Shown: in pieces, positions 5,292 through 6,083 of the stretch
How positions within the stretch are numbered: position 1 is the stretch's first letter
Layout: each line of letters begins with the position of its first letter
Source: Deltaproteobacteria bacterium ADurb.Bin026
Lineage (GTDB): Bacteria > Desulfobacterota > Syntrophorhabdia > Syntrophorhabdales > Syntrophorhabdaceae
NCBI GenBank assembly: GCA_002071245.1
Contig: MWEV01000065.1
Location: 1-6,083, forward strand
Length of the DNA: 6,083 nt
Reading direction: 5' to 3'
Position numbers and translations under genes: made by a program
Notes under the pieces: model-generated
Told to the model about the DNA's origin: nothing
What the model saw: only the letters and a program-made list of their open reading frames with translations
Databases searched by the model: none

Positions 5292-6083
5292 TTATTCTAC
5301 GTTTTGCGCCTGTTCACGCATCTTTTCAATCTCAACCTTTATCTGCACAACCCTCTCGTTTATATGGAGGTCGTTTGATTTGCTTCCAATTGTGTTTGCT
5401 TCCCGCACCATCTCCTGAATGATGAAGTCGAGTTTTCTTCCGACTGCCTCAGCCGAAGCAAGCGTGTTCTTAAAGTTATCTATGTGGCCTTTAAGCCTTA
5501 CTACTTCCTCTGAGATATCGAAACGGTCCATATATACAGCTATTTCCTGCAACACCCTGACCTCATCAATAGATGTTGACTTTGTAATCTCCATCATCCG
5601 GTTTCTCAATTTTTCCTCATGACCTTTTATTGCGATAGGCCATCTTTTCTCGATTTCGCTCAGGCTTTTCGAAATATTTTTCAGTCGTTCTTTAATATCC
5701 TTCTGTATAATCTTACCTTCTCTTGCCCTCTCTTCGTTTAGCTTTTTTATTATATCCATGAAGGACTTGACAAGGTTGTCTTCAGAGATATTGTTATTCT
5801 CCTCGTAACTCACAATGTCCCTGAATGTCAGTATATTCTCTATGGTTAGATCCCCTTTAAGGCCGTATGTATCTTTTAAGACTTTTACTAGGTCAAGGTA
5901 CTGTTTAACCGCAATCTCGTTTATTTTAGGGGTGTTCCACTCTCCGCTATATCTTTCCCATTTCATCGTTATATCTATTTTGCCCCTTTTTATGTGTTTT
6001 TTTGCCAATTCCCTCAATCTTTGCTCATATATATAATCTATCCTGGGAAGCTTGAGACTTATTTCAAGATAACGGCTGTTTAA
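5292..6083 (-). CDS. yicC: YicC/YloC family endoribonuclease, N-terminus outside window
   Basis: The minus frame is open from base 6083 to the TAA at 5292-5294, giving 263 codons. The visible N-terminal part, NSRYLEISLKLPR then YEQRLRELAKKHIKRGKIDITMKW, is the conserved YicC block 'NhRyLdi..rlP....E..iR......RGkv.v', which normally begins about 25-30 residues into the protein. The true start is therefore beyond the window, and TTG 6017 is an internal Leu. A helical central region follows. The C-terminal DUF1732 block ends in REANTIGSKSNDLHINERVVQIKVEIEKMREQAQNVE, whose GSKS-ND core and 'REQ.QN.E' ending are diagnostic. Escherichia coli YicC has been reported to be an endoribonuclease acting in small-RNA turnover. 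Here it is the first visible gene of a yicC-gmk-rpoZ operon, a common bacterial order. Confidence 0.95.
   Translation of the reverse strand, partial: LNSRYLEISLKLPRIDYIYEQRLRELAKKHIKRGKIDITMKWERYSGEWNTPKINEIAVKQYLDLVKVLKDTYGLKGDLTIENILTFRDIVSYEENNNISEDNLVKSFMDIIKKLNEERAREGKIIQKDIKERLKNISKSLSEIEKRWPIAIKGHEEKLRNRMMEITKSTSIDEVRVLQEIAVYMDRFDISEEVVRLKGHIDNFKNTLASAEAVGRKLDFIIQEMVREANTIGSKSNDLHINERVVQIKVEIEKMREQAQNVE

Noticed and set aside
5292..6017. A complete yicC gene starting at TTG 6017
   Set aside because: The conserved N-terminal YicC block continues in frame to the window edge, so the gene is truncated by the window rather than starting there.

Overview
The window is a piece of bacterial chromosome with two gene blocks that converge on one shared terminator at about 1824-1861. 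By eye it is AT-leaning. The minus-strand block suggests an anaerobic or microaerobic Gram-negative-type bacterium: a class I hybrid cluster protein (N-terminal CX2CX8CX5C), a ferredoxin-like partner and the yicC-gmk-rpoZ housekeeping order. Desulfobacterota (former Deltaproteobacteria) or Nitrospirota-like lineages fit best, but this is inference and no marker here fixes the taxon.

Plus strand, 1-1815: the 3' end of a small four-helix membrane protein (phage-holin superfamily IV, PF04020-like); then a 316-residue, AT-rich, unrecognised protein with PIN-nuclease-like ends; then a secreted 208-residue protein made of a signal peptide, a Pro/Ala/Lys/Glu repeat linker, a DUF5666-like small beta domain and two canonical EF-hand loops. 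A strong 13-bp hairpin with T tracts on both sides closes this block.

Minus strand, 6083-1862: yicC (5' end outside the window), gmk (TTG start) and rpoZ (overlapping gmk by 13 nt) form a tight information-processing operon. About 20 nt downstream of the rpoZ stop, a separate promoter region drives hcp and a 260-residue iron-sulfur protein, apparently as a two-gene nitrosative/redox stress operon. The two genes are separated by a 17-bp inverted repeat.

The most informative non-coding signal is upstream of hcp. An FNR/HcpR-type palindrome (TTGAC-CTAA-ATCAA) sits with its centre 41.5 bp upstream of the start predicted from a perfect TATAAT box, which is class II activator geometry. An 11-bp perfect inverted repeat also links the -10 region with the hcp ribosome-binding site and start codon. 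Hcp is known to act on NO or hydroxylamine. The downstream iron-sulfur protein is a plausible electron donor, since no NADH-dependent Hcr reductase gene is seen here.

No RNA genes, transposons, CRISPR arrays or att sites were found. Most of the window is ordinary. The candidates for novelty are the PIN-like protein, the EF-hand/repeat/DUF5666-like architecture and the hcp control region.
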